A stretch of 64,000 nucleotides of DNA, taken from Paramecium sonneborni. Taxonomy: Eukaryota > Ciliophora > Oligohymenophorea > Peniculida > Parameciidae. The translations under genes and the position numbers were made by a program. Positions 10,228-22,657 of this stretch are shown here, piece after piece. The notes beneath the pieces are model-generated. The model searched no databases, was not told where the DNA came from, and saw only the letters and a program-made list of their open reading frames with translations. The DNA lies in the NCBI GenBank assembly GCA_905182985.1, contig CAJJDN010000080.1, positions 1,674-65,673 on the forward strand, written 5' to 3'. The first letter of the stretch is position 1, and each line of letters starts with the position of its first letter.

Positions 10228-12674
10228 TCATATTATAAATGATTTCTATCTTCCATGAGTTAATTAAAAAAGTTCAAATTTGTACATTGATCCTCTCAAC
10301 CATAACTTTTCTATCTTCTTTATATTTTCCATTAATTCAAAATATCTATTTCCACTCTCTTAAATTTCATCTATTCTAAGAATTACTGTCTACGAAATCT
10401 TTGTAAATTTCTTATTCCAAATTGATCTCTCAACATTTTCCTTTCTTTTAGTTTACTATTATTATTAATATTCCTAAACATAACTATTTAGTGACTACTA
10501 TAAAGGGATGAATTTATTTTTAGTTTATCTTACATGTTAAAGAACTAAATGTTTCAATCTAATTTCAGGTAACTTCTAAAAAAAACACTATTTACTCAAA
10601 TTCACATATCTACTTAAATGAGAATGAACAGATGAAGATTTTCTTGATAAAGATATTACTTCATATTTTTATTTTAAGTATTTCTTTGGAAACACTCTCT
10701 TTATTATTTGATAATTATTCAATTCTCTCCATAAATTTGGATTGTATCATCTAATAAATGATTCATCTCAATTATTCTACGAACTGATCTTTTAAATTTT
10801 ATTAAACATTATTAAGCTTTCTGTATCCTTTTTCCTATTATTTTACTTAACATCATTTTATTGTATTCTTCGATATTTTAAAATTAACTTTTCTTTTTAT
10901 CCATTAAATACTCTTCTCTAGTCATCTATAAAAAAGATTATGTATAAAATCTAACGTATTATCTTTTATAAGCTGTTTTCTTTCCTGATTTATTTCTAAT
11001 ATTTTACTTTTCTCTTCATTAAAATTGTTAATTATTAGTCTTCTTCTTCTTTAATGTAATTGTTTTATTTCAAACTCTAATAATGGACTTTATTCCATCG
11101 CTCTTCTTAATATTCTATAAGGAACAACTAAACATATAGATTTTCTTTAAGCTACACAATATGTACCTCTTAATTTCTCTTCAATTGCTTCAAATTCTCC
11201 AAACATTGTTCCTTCCAATATATTTAATAATATCCCTTTATCTTTTGTCATTATTCTTATGTCTCCATCTAATAAAAAAAATATCTCACTGGAATTCTAA
11301 CCTTCTCTATAGATTATACTACCCTCCTCTGCAATCATATACCTGATATTTATCAATAACTAATAAGCGTTATTTATATCATATAAAAACAATGGAATTT
11401 ATTTACAAAAATCTAACATTGCACTTATAGACATATATAATCTTAAATTATGAGGAAGTTGTTTCGTCATCAATCTATAATCATATGACCAAAAAGGATT
11501 ATGAATCATATTATTTTTTATAAATTATGAAAACTTGTATTTTAATTTATCTGGCAATTTCTTAACATTTCCTAACTATTCAACTAAAAATAAAATTTCT
11601 TATTCTTAATTTACTTTTGATTTCTCCATCATTAAAGTAAAATCTCCAATTGTAAATGAATAGAAAGCGACTCCTATAATCATCCATAAAATAAAGAATT
11701 CATGTTCAGTTTAGATATCTCCATATCCAACAGTTGTAATTATTTAAGTAGCCCAATAAATATTTGTTATATAATCATCTGAATAAAAATAGTGTTACCA
11801 ACATCCAAATATATGCACTAATAAACATGAAGTAATCAAAACATTAATTAAATACTTTGTACCTGTTTTCAATTAAAATTCATCATGAGGATCAAAAGTT
11901 TCTATAACTTTAACATAATTCTTTTAACCTTTATAAGTAACTTATCTTTTAAATAGAAAATATTTCAGTACTCTTATCATTTTAAATAGCTTAACTTTAT
12001 CTTCTTCTTTTCTTATTATAGGAATTGCAGATATTATATCAAATATAAACCATTTTTTAATATAATTAATACAAATTTGTTAGTAATTCAAGATTAAGTT
12101 ATTGTTTTCATCAATATATCCAGTATTAAAATTCATTAACACATCTATTAAAAATACAACATCAAAACATAAAACAGTATATTCTAATTAATTTTATAAG
12201 TTAAAGCAAATGTAAATTGGATAAATTATTACACTTAAAAAAGTTACAAATTCAACAAAATACTTCCATTTAACTACAATAACATCATCAGGATAAAATG
12301 GGATTAAAGATACTCTTTACCATTATATAGAATCCATTCTTTAGATATGCTCTTTTTTTGAATACTCTTTTAATGAGTTTATAAAACTTAAAGTAATCCG
12401 TATGGTTGTAAAATATTTTTTCAAAATGGATACATATTTTTATTATTATTTATGAGCAGGAGAATCTCCTTCAATATTTTAACTAATATTTTAGATTAAT
12501 ATACGTGAATATAGAAATTGTTGTATTCCTCTTAATCTTTTTAGGACGTTCATAACTTGATATTGCCATTTATCTATGAGAAATTTAAGCTAATTCTAAT
12601 TGAGGACTATGAATGTTAGTTTACAAATTCTCTATATTTTCTTTTGAACTTGGTTAAATGTAATATCCAAACAT
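10228..12674 (-). CDS. Cyclic-nucleotide-binding K+ channel (CNG/HCN/EAG type)
   Basis: Plasma-membrane cation channel gated or tuned by cyclic nucleotides. From the ATG at 12672-12674 the order is: soluble N-terminus; a transmembrane block starting FVEFVTFLSVIIYPIYICF; a pore helix and filter TTVGYGDI (plus strand about 11700-11725), diagnostic for K+ selectivity; a C-linker; then a cyclic-nucleotide-binding fold with EEGSIIYREG and GTMFGEFEAIEEKLRGTYC (about 11130-11340). A long basic Gln-rich tail follows. Introns of 22, 23 and 26 nt are needed. Near 10750-10800 two TGAs fall in the final frame; a 54-nt intron (gtagaata...ttatggag) would remove both, but that is long for this genome. A frameshift is the alternative. 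About 770-790 aa. Paramecium is known to have large families of such channels. Confidence 0.82.
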
Positions 12675-12895
12675 TATATAATAAACTTTAATATTATATT
12701 TTCGCTGTTTTTGATTATAATCAAGTTGAACATAATAAAAATGATTGATTAAATAGAAATCTTTATCATCTTATCCTTATTGTTTTGTATACATAAATTA
12801 ACAAAAAATGATTGGAAATCTGAATGAAGAAAGACGTTAGATTCATAAAATCAAATAAAAAATATTATAAAGAAAATAATATTAAATAAATAAGT

Positions 12896-13854
12896 TCAAT
12901 CTTTTTGCTGATGCTTTTATAAATATTAAGTTAGAATATTATCAGTTTATAAATTTAAGAAATATCCTTTCATTTATGCCAATTCAACCCAATTCTACCA
13001 AGACTGTTTTATTAATTCTTGATTGTCATTATATCTAAATCTTATTATCATCATTTTCCAACGACATTCTACTTTAAAAATACAAAATTTATAATTTGTT
13101 ATTTCAAATCAATTCTTATATTTTTATTATTTATTATAATATGTATGGTACACTATGTATTAATAATTTAGGATTTAAAAATATCTTTCTTAGATATAAT
13201 CTAATAGTTTCCATTAATAAGGCTTCTTATCCAGGCCATAATCTTCTATTTTTCTCTTATCCATAGATTGTATTTAATCCATCAATAATATCATGATATG
13301 CAATATTTCTTGGAAAGTGAAGGTTCTTTTTATTTTTTTCTATTAATTTGCTTTCATCTGATGGCAATGTTGGAATCCAATTCTATAAAATTGATTAATT
13401 CGTTTTATTTAGAAACATTTAACTTTATGGAGGATATTAAAGAATCATATCTGATTGATCCTTTGTATATGTATGATCTAATTAAATAGGTTATTTATTG
13501 ATGTCAATCATTTAAGTTTATTATAGATTCATATTACAATTTTTATTAATAACCATTTGTTTTCTATTTGATAAATCTTTTTTCAAGATCTCCTCTTTTT
13601 AAGCATAGTGAATGTATCTTTTTTATCTTTCTTTAGATATACTAGCAATAACATAGTCAGCTAAATGTTTATTATGTTGCACTATGCTTAAGTCTAAGCT
13701 AATTTATATCTTCTTCTAGGCGTTGAATTTCTTTTAGATGACTATGGACCACTTAAACAATGATAAAAGTATTAATTATTTCTAAAAATTAATTGACATT
13801 ATTGTATTTATAAAAAAATATATGAACATAAGTTTTATAATCATTTTTCTACAT
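12896..13854 (-). CDS. Hypothetical protein, coiled coil, model broken near 3' end
   Basis: Starts at ATG 13852-13854, which overlaps the last 14 bp of the bystin gene in another frame. The N-terminal half is helical (HLKEIQRLEEDINQLRLKH, then SKERQKRYIHYAQKEEI), with one 22-nt intron (gtgcaaca...tttag). A less charged part follows with IAYHDIIDGLNTIYGQE and LWPGQEALLMETIRLYLRKI. After about 13150 the frame must shift by one base and pass a TGA (before FEITNYKFC) to reach a coding-looking tail ending at TGA 12896-12898; otherwise it stops at 13104. I do not know the family. It may be a gene in early decay or contain sequence errors. Confidence 0.5.
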
Positions 13855-15100
13855 CCATTTTAGTACCTTTTATTAATTATTTTGAAATCTCTTTTGTAAT
13901 TAAATGATGCTTCTTTTTATTTATCAATTTTTTTAATTAATCTTTATGATCTTATTTAAGTTGATATAATTCACAAACTCTTAAAATCATTTAATGCCAA
14001 ATAACTGGCATTTCTCTTGAATCATTTTCATATTTCATAAAATATTTAATTACTTCATCTAATGCCTAAAATAATAAAGATATTATACTCTCTCTGGTAA
14101 AGAAAATTTCTTTTCAATTAACACTTTCAAAATTACAGCAACTGGACCTGTAAAATCTAACTATGCAACTTTAAAAATTGCTATTGAACCATGAATAGGT
14201 GGAATATGTAGCTATAATATTTTAAATAATAATATTACTTTATGAATAATGCTTCCTATAATTTATGCTTCTTTTAATGTAAAATCTTTTTCTAAACATA
14301 ATGGAAATAATATTGATCTGAACCATGCTTATGGTTTATACATAGCTTTGATTAATGCATTATATAAATGAACATTTAATCGTTTATCTTATTAAATGCT
14401 TAATCTAACTGCAGGTAATATAACAGTGGAATATAGATATTCAGTTTGTTATCTATCTAAAGCTGATGAAAATATTTTAGTAGCTGCAAAGATTGCTTAA
14501 GGTGACCATTCTTAAGGTTTAGTTAATTCAAAAACTTATTTCCAATGTTCTAGTTTAGGAATGAGATGGAATGGTTATGGAAGTTTACCAGATCTATAAG
14601 TTTTCATTAATTCTGCAACACTACATTATTTCTATTCATTTTTACTTTTCATATACACAAACTACTTTTGGATTATTCATTATACTCTCATGATGTTTCT
14701 TTTATTCATCTTCTTACAATCCTTTCTAAAAATCTTCTATAATTTAAGTTGTTTTTGTATCATTTCCAACCATAAATTAAGATAATATTTATTCATCTTC
14801 AGCTGAAATTTTCACTTAATCGATTATAAATGTATTTGGCAATTCCAGTATATCATCTTACTCTTCTAATTAATCTTTCTATTTATCCTTTGTCTTTCTT
14901 GTTTATTTTTAAGTATCTCTCTTTATTCTTCTTAATTCTCTCATTCCTTTCTTCTTTTCTCCTAATCTTCTTAATAGCTTTCCTGGTTATTAAGTTAATG
15001 CAGTTGCACTAATAAAACCAACTTTCTTATTTGATTATTTTAGAACTCCTTAAGAGGTACGCAAGACCTTATTTTTTTTAGCTGTCTTTTTAATCACCAT
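13841..15100 (-). CDS. BYSL: Bystin (ribosome biogenesis factor, Enp1 homologue)
   Basis: Bystin/Enp1 acts in nucleolar and cytoplasmic maturation of the 40S subunit. 394 aa after removing introns of 25, 27 and 23 nt (exact multiple of three). The N-terminus is basic and charged (KKKGMRELRRIKRDTQKQTR). The core carries the family signature: YRSGKLPQPFHLIPKLEHW, PQEWSPQAIFAATKIFSS, LPAVRLSIQQDKRLN, ALIKAMYKPQAWFRSILFPL, LKEAQIIGSIIHK and FTGPVAVILKVLIEKKFSLP. The end KMDVEK* matches the DVE-type tail of bystins. The start is the only ATG before the conserved basic region. Confidence 0.95.
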
Positions 15101-15109
15101 TAATTATTT

Positions 15110-15950
15110 TTATATAAAATGTTATATTTAATAATTCAAGATAATATTCCATTTGTTTTCTTCTAAAAATTATCATATTATGCAATTCTTCAACTTTATA
15201 TAAACTTTAATTTATTAATCGATCAACTACATCTATATTTATTTATAATTATGCTGAAATTTCCTAATATAAATTTATTTCTTTTGAACTGTCTCTAATA
15301 ATCTAAATTATTACTTTATTGTTTCTACTAAGAGTAAATAAGGGACTCTTTTTTTTTGTATTAAAACAAATTTTATGTTTTTCTAATATAATTTATAATA
15401 CAATATGAATTACTTTATTTATTATTGTCATCATAAAATAGTTGCGATATTCTTTTTTAAAATTTCTTATCTATATACTATAAATATTAGTTTTATTTTT
15501 AAATGAGTAATTTAAAGTGATGTTAAAAATCCTCTTTTACAAATTCTTTCGATACTAAGGAATATTTTATTGAAATTCCTATATAAATTACTTTTAAAAA
15601 TTAATCTATTTTCAACTTTTTTTATAAAATTTTTCTCCAACTTTAAAAATGCATAAATAACCAATACTACTGAAAATTAAATATAAATTAACTACATAAA
15701 AAAACATAGGAATTGATTGAAGAATTAAAGCTCAATTTTGATAAGCAATTAGCAAAATTAAGGAGAGTAAAAAGTTATTGTTTTTTCTGATATATTCATC
15801 ATTCGTTCTCATAATAAATTTGAAACATCTAATTAATCTTTATATTTAGAGATATTTTGTAAGAGCATAAAGTATAATGATTCAAAATTAAGTTCTTTAA
15901 TTTATCTATATCCATTTATTAATTTATAACATTATTGATAATAGATCGTA
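15110..15950 (-). other. Unresolved coding-like region upstream of bystin
   Basis: Several minus-strand frames look partly coding: an ATG near 15930 opening MDIDKLKNLILNHYTLCSYK, a hydrophobic strand-like YVVNLYLIFSSIGYLCIFKV, and a helical QEISAQLQINIDVVDRLINQ close to bystin. I could not join them with a consistent intron set, and two adjacent TGAs fall after YYENE. It may be a multi-intron gene or a pseudogene. Confidence 0.3.
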
Positions 15951-16027
15951 TTATTAAAGTCTTATGTGTTTTAGGAGATATCAAATTAAGAATTACTATA
16001 TTGATTTATATTTATTAATATAAAATA

Positions 16028-16785
16028 ATGAGTGAAAATAATGATGGATTGCCTTTCAATCCATTCAATCCTATAAAAACTTATAGACTGTATTCCTCAA
16101 GAAGTCAAACAACTCATCAATCTAATAGAAAAAGTTCTCTTTAAATGGTTAAGTAATAGAATGTTGAAAATAATCAATATGCTTAGATGGGAATACATAA
16201 TTATGCCTTATTTATAAGAAACTCAGAAAATAAAGGTTTAAAATCAGATAAAAACTTTCAAGCCTATATAAAGAAATTAGAGGAAAATAGAAAATTATCA
16301 AAAAACTTAATTTAATAAACTAAATAGTAATAAAAGTATGATTCAATATAATTGCAACAAAATGATGAAGATATTAAGAAATAAAGTCATGGTCCTTAAA
16401 TTAAAAATACAGCAAAAGATTAAAAAAAAGAGAAATTTTAACATTAGATTACTGAAATGATTGCTGAAATAAAGAGTCCTTTTTATAAAAAAGGGAGATA
16501 TTTATTAAATGAGGATAAAGATAAAGAAAAGAAACTTGCAAAACCATTATTTTTTGGAATTCAAAATTAAACTAAATAATAATAAAGAAGAAAACTTGTT
16601 TTTTCTTAGATTGATATAAATAAATGTATCCTTTTACATATTTCTTTTTAGTAAGATATAAGATCTTTTTTGATGATTATAATCCACTTTCAAGAATAGC
16701 TACTAGCCAATAAAGCATATAGAAGGAAGAAACTATTAATGAATCACCCTTAAAAACAGATTAACAATTCTTTATTGAATAATGA
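16028..16785 (+). CDS. Hypothetical Gln/Lys-rich protein
   Basis: 243 aa with one 26-nt intron (gtatcctt...tttag, about 16627-16652). Starts MSENNDGLPFNPFNPIKTYR. A central coiled-coil-like stretch (AYIKKLEENRKLSKNLIQQT) and a basic tail ending DDYNPLSRIATSQQ are visible. No domain is recognised. It converges on the eL8 gene with a gap of only 33 bp. Confidence 0.7.
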
Positions 16786-16818
16786 ACTATATTAATATAC
16801 TCTGTAATGTAAGAATGT

Positions 16819-17703
16819 TCATTGTGATGTTTTTTTTAATTCTTCTAATTCTAAAGCCTTCTTTAAAGCTTCCTATTAATGTCTTGATTTGATTCCAACC
16901 TATCCACCTCCTATAGTTCTTAATAGTTCATGGTTTTCATTATAATGTTATCTTAAATCACGAGCCTTAACAATTATTTGTTATTTTATACTAAATTATC
17001 GAATTCTGCTTGATCTTCCTTTCTTACTTCAGTCAAAGCAACACAAGTAGCAGTTTTTTAATGTACTAATGCTCCAAGTCTAGCTTTATCTATAATTTAT
17101 TCTTTTAAATAATACTTTTGATAAAACAAAATGGAACTTCTTATCTTCTGCATAATTATGGTAACCATACTACTAATTCGATAGGATCAACATCATATGC
17201 TATTAATACTAATTTTGCTTTCTTAGTTTCAACCAATGTAGTCACATGATTAAGACCGAATTTTAAGACTTGTACTTTTTTTGATTCACCCTTTTAAGCT
17301 TATGCTTTTTATTCTGCTAATTTTGTCAATCTTTGTTTCTTTTCTGTTTTTGTTTCTGGTGAGTATTTCTTTAATAAACCTAGGACTTTTGATGCTGATA
17401 ACAATAGATAAAAATGATGTACATTAATTTTTATCTAATGTTTTGCTGAATTAATGAATTGCAGCAGGTACTTTAATTCTTTAAAGTAATATTTTCTTTT
17501 ATCTATGAAGTAAGATGTATCTAGGCCATCTAACATATCTGGATAGATCTCTTTTTGGTTGAACATCATTGCCAATTCTAAAATTTTTGGCTTCTTTAAC
17601 AAATAAAGGATTCTTTTTTCTATCTGCAACTCTTTTTTATAATTTTTTAGCTTTAGATGTTTTTTGAGCTTTAGGCTAAGAATATGAATAGATTAAATAC
17701 CAT
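16819..17703 (-). CDS. RPL7A: 60S ribosomal protein eL8 (L7a)
   Basis: Large-subunit protein of the L7Ae RNA-binding family. 259 aa after four introns (25, 28, 26 and 26 nt; exact multiple of three). The first intron again follows the start ATG directly. Landmarks are [40 protein letters not shown], the L7Ae core [40 protein letters not shown] and [20 protein letters not shown], with a charged C-terminus (GGQVGIKSRHQQEALKKAL). The order and length fit eL8. Confidence 0.96.
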
Positions 17704-17883
17704 TTAATATCTTTTTAAATAAAAAATATATATAAATATAAAGTAGTATTGATAATTAAGATGTACTAATGAGATAAAAGATTGAATGTATTTATATACT
17801 AAGTATTAAGATGATAAGATATAGGATTGTAAATAATTATTAAATAAAAAAGAAATAAAAAAAAGATTGATATTAATAAATAA

Positions 17884-18555
17884 ATGGATACTAATAAGTT
17901 AAGAAGTTCAGGTTATCAATTATCAGACAGAGTATAATTTGGTGGTGTTTTTGAGCCAGAGAAATGCAAATAGATAGCAAAGCAAGTGATGGAATTGTAT
18001 GATTAAAACAAGGATGGTTATATTGAATAAAATGAAATTGCCATGATGTTATCAGATGCATATAGAGCAATGAATAAAGGATTTAATCCAACATCTTAGG
18101 ATGTGTAAAATTGTTAGAGTATTTTAGACAGTAAGTTTATGAATATCTGAAGGAAAATCAACTGGACGTGTTCATACCGAAGATGTTGAATAATTGATTT
18201 AGAAATATTTTTCAGGTTAACCACCAGCTTAACCAGTTAAGAGAGTACCAGAGAAATTATCAAGAATAGCATAAGAAAGATTAGAAGTAGCTAGACGTAT
18301 CTTTAAATTTGTGGATAAAGATGGATCAGGATTTTTGACTGAAGAAGAAGTATATAAAATATTTATGTAAAGGTACCAGAATTATTGAAAGAAACTTATA
18401 AACATATGGGAATGAATGATTATTAACCAACAAAAGAGGATGTTACTATTTGGATTTAGATGACTGATACAGATGGAGATGGTAAAGTTACTTTAGAAGA
18501 TTATGAATAATTGGTTTTAGATTCATTAAGAAAATAAGGAATCAGTTTGGAATGA
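17884..18555 (+). CDS. EF-hand calcium-binding protein (calmodulin-like)
   Basis: 208 aa with two introns (22 and 23 nt). Three convincing EF loops: DQNKDGYIEQNE near residue 40, DKDGSGFLTEEE near 135, and DTDGDGKVTLEDYE near 180. A more degenerate loop (DRKSTGRVHTEDVE) sits between the first and third. The helices are longer than in calmodulin, and there is an N-terminal extension. It is likely a cytosolic Ca2+ sensor. It lies 180 bp from the divergent eL8 start. Confidence 0.85.
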
Positions 18556-18595
18556 TTTAATAAATAAGTAGAATATATATTATAGTAATTGCACT

Positions 18596-18853
18596 TCAAA
18601 GCAATAATTAAACTGGACTAATTACTGAAGGTGATTCAAGGTATGTATTTATGTATTGGTTGAGTTTTAATTTACGCTTCTGTTTCAATTATTTCATTTT
18701 TTGACATTCAACATATAATTCTTACTCAGAATAATTACATTCCTCTAAGAATTTATTCATTTCAAACTCTTTAAAAAAGTTTTCAAGATCCAATGAGTGA
18801 TGTGTGTTTGACTTATAACTAAACTCTGGCAAATTCACAATTTGAAGTGACAT
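18596..18853 (-). CDS. Small hypothetical protein (85 aa)
   Basis: A single uninterrupted frame from ATG 18851-18853 to TGA 18596-18598. Acidic/aromatic N-terminus (MSLQIVNLPEFSYKSNTHHS) and a basic helix (QKMKQLKQKRKLKLN). It fits the gap between the EF-hand gene and the divergent kelch gene. The regular composition supports a real gene. No function is known. Confidence 0.6.
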
Positions 18854-19034
18854 TTAATGTTTCGGTTAAAAATTAATTATTAAATTATTATATCTCTGAT
18901 TAAGCTATATATCCAACATTCATCCTCTTTAATGCATTAATTTATAATCAATAAAACTAAAAAGAAAATGTATATGTTAACTATATTATTAATTAAATAT
19001 TTGAATTTTTGTATATAAAGACTATTCATCATTA

Positions 19035-21192
19035 ATGAGTACATTATCCACCATTTGTCAGAAACACATCAAACACATTGAAGGTACTTTATCAATTCAA
19101 TACTTAGCATTCTGTTCTGATGATTGTTCTTTGTTATGTATTAATTGCATTCTATATGATGGTCACAAAGGTCATTAATTTCAATCTCTAGATGATGTAT
19201 TATTATTCTCTATTTAGAGTTTACGAATGGAATTAAATAGATTTTACTCTATTTCTGAAAATGTCCAACAAAATCATTAGAAAGCCATTAAACAATTTTA
19301 ATAGTTAGCATAGATGAATGATCAACTTGATATAGAGTATTAGAGACTCAATATTGAAATTACTAAATTTTTCAATTCTATTCGGCAATCCATTTAAGAA
19401 CGAGAATCTAAACTTTAAGAACAAGTAATTTATTTTTAAGATTTAGTTAAATTAATCACTCATCAATTAAAAATAACAGATATCTTAAAGCTAATAAAAG
19501 CTACAAGTTTAATTATAAGATATTACTGATTACTTATAAGAACTTTCAGAATTAGATGAAAAATCTTAAGATCCAATTAAATTTTTATAAACAACACAAA
19601 ATAGAACAAAACTAATCAATAAATTACCAAAATCAATATTTACAATAGATTAATCTATAAAATTTCCTGAAATTAATAAAGATCAAGAAAATCAAAATAT
19701 TATAAAAATTTTATCTAAAAAAACTAATTCATAATAAGTTATACCTGCTCCTCCTACTTAGTAGACAGCATCAACTTAATAAAAAATAGTTTAATCTATA
19801 AAAAAACATAGCAACACTTAACCATAGTAATCATATAATGCTTAATATCAATAATAATAGAATTAAATGCTTTAGTTGTAATCTCAATAATAATAGCATA
19901 AAAAAATGAATTAATCAAAAAAGGTACCTTTATGTGAAACAAATGGACCTTGTGCTGTTTAAATTAATCTTAAAAAGAAAGTTGAAGAAAAATAAATAAA
20001 TTAAGTGAGATTGACAAATTTTTAAGAAGCTAGAAATATGATGAAAGAAAGAAATTATGATAAAAGTATAGAAAGAAGAAAAGATAGAGATCATAGTACA
20101 CCTAGAAGATTATTTAAAAATTAATCAAAAGTAAGTTAAGATCCATCATCTCCATTTATACATTAGGAAGATTCAAAATAAGATTTTAATACATTTTTAA
20201 ATTCAATACATGATTTTGAACCTGAATTAACAAATGTTAGTCATATGTCAATGGATTATTAATATATAACAATAGGTGGTTTTGTTGATAGTTTAAAATA
20301 AATAGTAGAGAAATATGATATAAAAACAGATTATGCAAGTGAAAAGGATTAATTAAAAAATAATAGATGTAAATTTGGTATAGCACATTTAATAAATGGA
20401 AATGTATTATTGATGGGTGGTAAAGTAGATGGTGTTCGTAATGATACATGTGAAGAGTATAATTATAAGGATAAGAAAGTGATAGGATCAAAAATAAAAT
20501 TGCCATCTTCAAGAAGTGGATTTGGAACATTGAATGTAAATTAATTTATTTATATAATTGGTGGGAATGATGGTTAAGGTATTTAAATAAATAAAATATT
20601 TTAGAGAATTTAAAAGATTTCGATTGTTTTAATTAGATAGATAATAATTGGATAAAGTTTCCAACAATGATTGAAGCAAGAGATGAATTGGCTGTTTGTA
20701 TGTATGAAAATGCGATATTTGCAATAGGTGGATTCGGAGGATAATGTATTAAAATATATATAATAATTAATTATAGTTAACACCTGTCTTAAGACTGTTG
20801 AAGTATTTACTTCAGGTAAATGGGGTCATTGTGCACCATTAAATATACCAAGAAGAGCATTAGCAGGAGTGTCATTACCTGATGGAATATATGCTATAGG
20901 AGGATTTGATGGAACTTAATATTTAAATAGTGTTGAAAAGTATGAAGATGGTAGATGGACTTTAATTGAATCTATGATTCATCCTAGATGTACACTCTCT
21001 GCTTTATCTACTCCAGATAATTAATATATTTATGTCTTTGGAGGATTTGATAATGGTCCACTTGATTCAGTTGAAAAGTATCATTAATTTTATTATATTT
21101 CAAGATATTCAGTTTTAAGTGGAAATTGGGAATAAATTAATTCATTGTTGGCTAAAAGGTTTATGCATTAAACCTTTATTACACTAGCATGA
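19035..21192 (+). CDS. B-box zinc finger / kelch-repeat protein
   Basis: 688 aa after introns of 34, 26 and 31 nt (exact multiple of three). Residues about 7-55 form a B-box-like zinc site: CQKH ... FCSDDCSLLCINC ... DGHKGHQF. A coiled coil follows (MELNRFYSISENVQQNHQKA and onward), then a long Gln-rich linker. The C-terminal third holds kelch blades with the GG signature: LMGGKVDGVRNDTCEEY, IIGGNDGQ, AIGGFGGQ, AIGGFDGTQYLNSVEKYEDG and VFGGFDNGPLDSVEKY. This resembles TRIM-like adaptors without an obvious RING, probably a scaffold or substrate-recognition protein. The 34-nt intron begins GTTTAA, a non-consensus donor. Confidence 0.85.
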
Positions 21193-21274
21193 TTCTTATT
21201 ATTATATAATCAATATATATATATCTATTTTATTTAGTCTTTATTTCAATATACTTAGTATCTATAAATAATAA

Positions 21275-22470
21275 TCATTTTAGTTTTTATTTATTAACAA
21301 CCTAAATCAAATTTGTAGTTTAATCTATCTATTTTGATTATTAAACTTGATTTACTATTTTTCTTTCAGATAATAATTTTTATTGTAATTCTATACTTTA
21401 AGCATATAAATTAGATAGTTTCATCTCTTTCATTGATTCAAAAGATTAATCACAATCATCAAACGCATATAATTCCGAAGGTTTTTCAAAATTAGAAAGA
21501 ATATGATAACTTTTTCGACTTTTTGTGGTATTATTATTATACTCCTTTTAATCTTCTTATTTTTACTAAAACTTTTCTATCAACATTTAACCATGTATGT
21601 ATTTAAATAGTTATACATCCTTTATGGAAGGAGGTGCTTTCTTATTTTATATATTGATATCGAATTCTGTAAAATACTTACGATGTTTTCTATCAGAAAT
21701 AATTTTAAGTTTAGCCTTACGTTTTTATTTCAACTCAATCTATTGCATAGCTTCATGTTACTATTTAAAGTATTATTGAACATGATCCTAAACTTCTAAA
21801 TTGGCTGCTTATTTCAAACAGTATTAAGTTTAAGATTTAATTAGATTCTTTTTCTTGTTAAATTTTAACTTAATGCCAGATTTACTATAATCATAAAGTT
21901 TTGTTGCTTCATGTTATCTTATTCCATCTATTCGATCAGTCAATAAATCTTTAGATTTTATCTTTGCTATATGATCTACTATATGATTATTCAATTAAGA
22001 GAACATTCTACTCCCTTTCAAATTAGATTCTAGTTTCAAAGACTAAATTTAAGATAAATAATTTTATTTACTTCTCTTAATTTTATGTTCGAATTAATCA
22101 ATGTTCTTACTTTAGCAAATCTCCTTTCAACTAATTCCTTTCTTAATTATTACTCTTCCTTTTACTTATGGAATTCTTACTCTAATTAGGTTAATCTTTT
22201 TCTTTTTGTTACTACATTCATATCCTTTACCAACTTATTTGCAGAGTACTTTCCATCTAAAAATAATTGAAACTTTTGCCCATTAACCTTATCATATTAA
22301 AATGCATTTGGAATATCAATAGGACAATATTTAGCCATCTCATCACTATTCCATTTCTTTCTTTTCTATTAAATTGGCTAACTCTCTACTTATGGACTAT
22401 TTATCTCAGAAGGATATTGTTTTGAATTTATTGTTGTTTGAAGTTCAGATTCTGCATTATAGCATTTCAT
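21275..22470 (-). CDS. Hypothetical basic coiled-coil protein
   Basis: 388 aa, one 29-nt intron. The N-terminal half contains FLDGKYSANKLVKDM followed by a basic coil (QLEQEFHKQKEEQQLRKELV). The C-terminal half is Lys/Gln-rich with a second helix (YFKQQHEAMQQIELKQKRKA). It has no enzyme motif and is likely structural. It converges on the kelch gene (83 bp apart). Confidence 0.7.
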
Positions 22471-22657
22471 AAGGCAAATTTTATAATTAACTAATATAAA
22501 AAATAAATCATTTTTTCATTATCTAACATTTATCCAAAAACACTTTTAAGGACATTTAAGTATGTTTCATTTCTTAATTTCTTTTATTTTTATATTCTAA
22601 ATAACTTAATCCATTATATTTATTGATAGAAATATTATTGTTATTTTTATTATTAAG

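Noticed and set aside
15110..15950. Calling a DNA polymerase delta POLD3-like gene from MDIDKLKNLILNHYTLCSYK
   Set aside because: The resemblance is too weak, and the frame breaks after about 40 codons.
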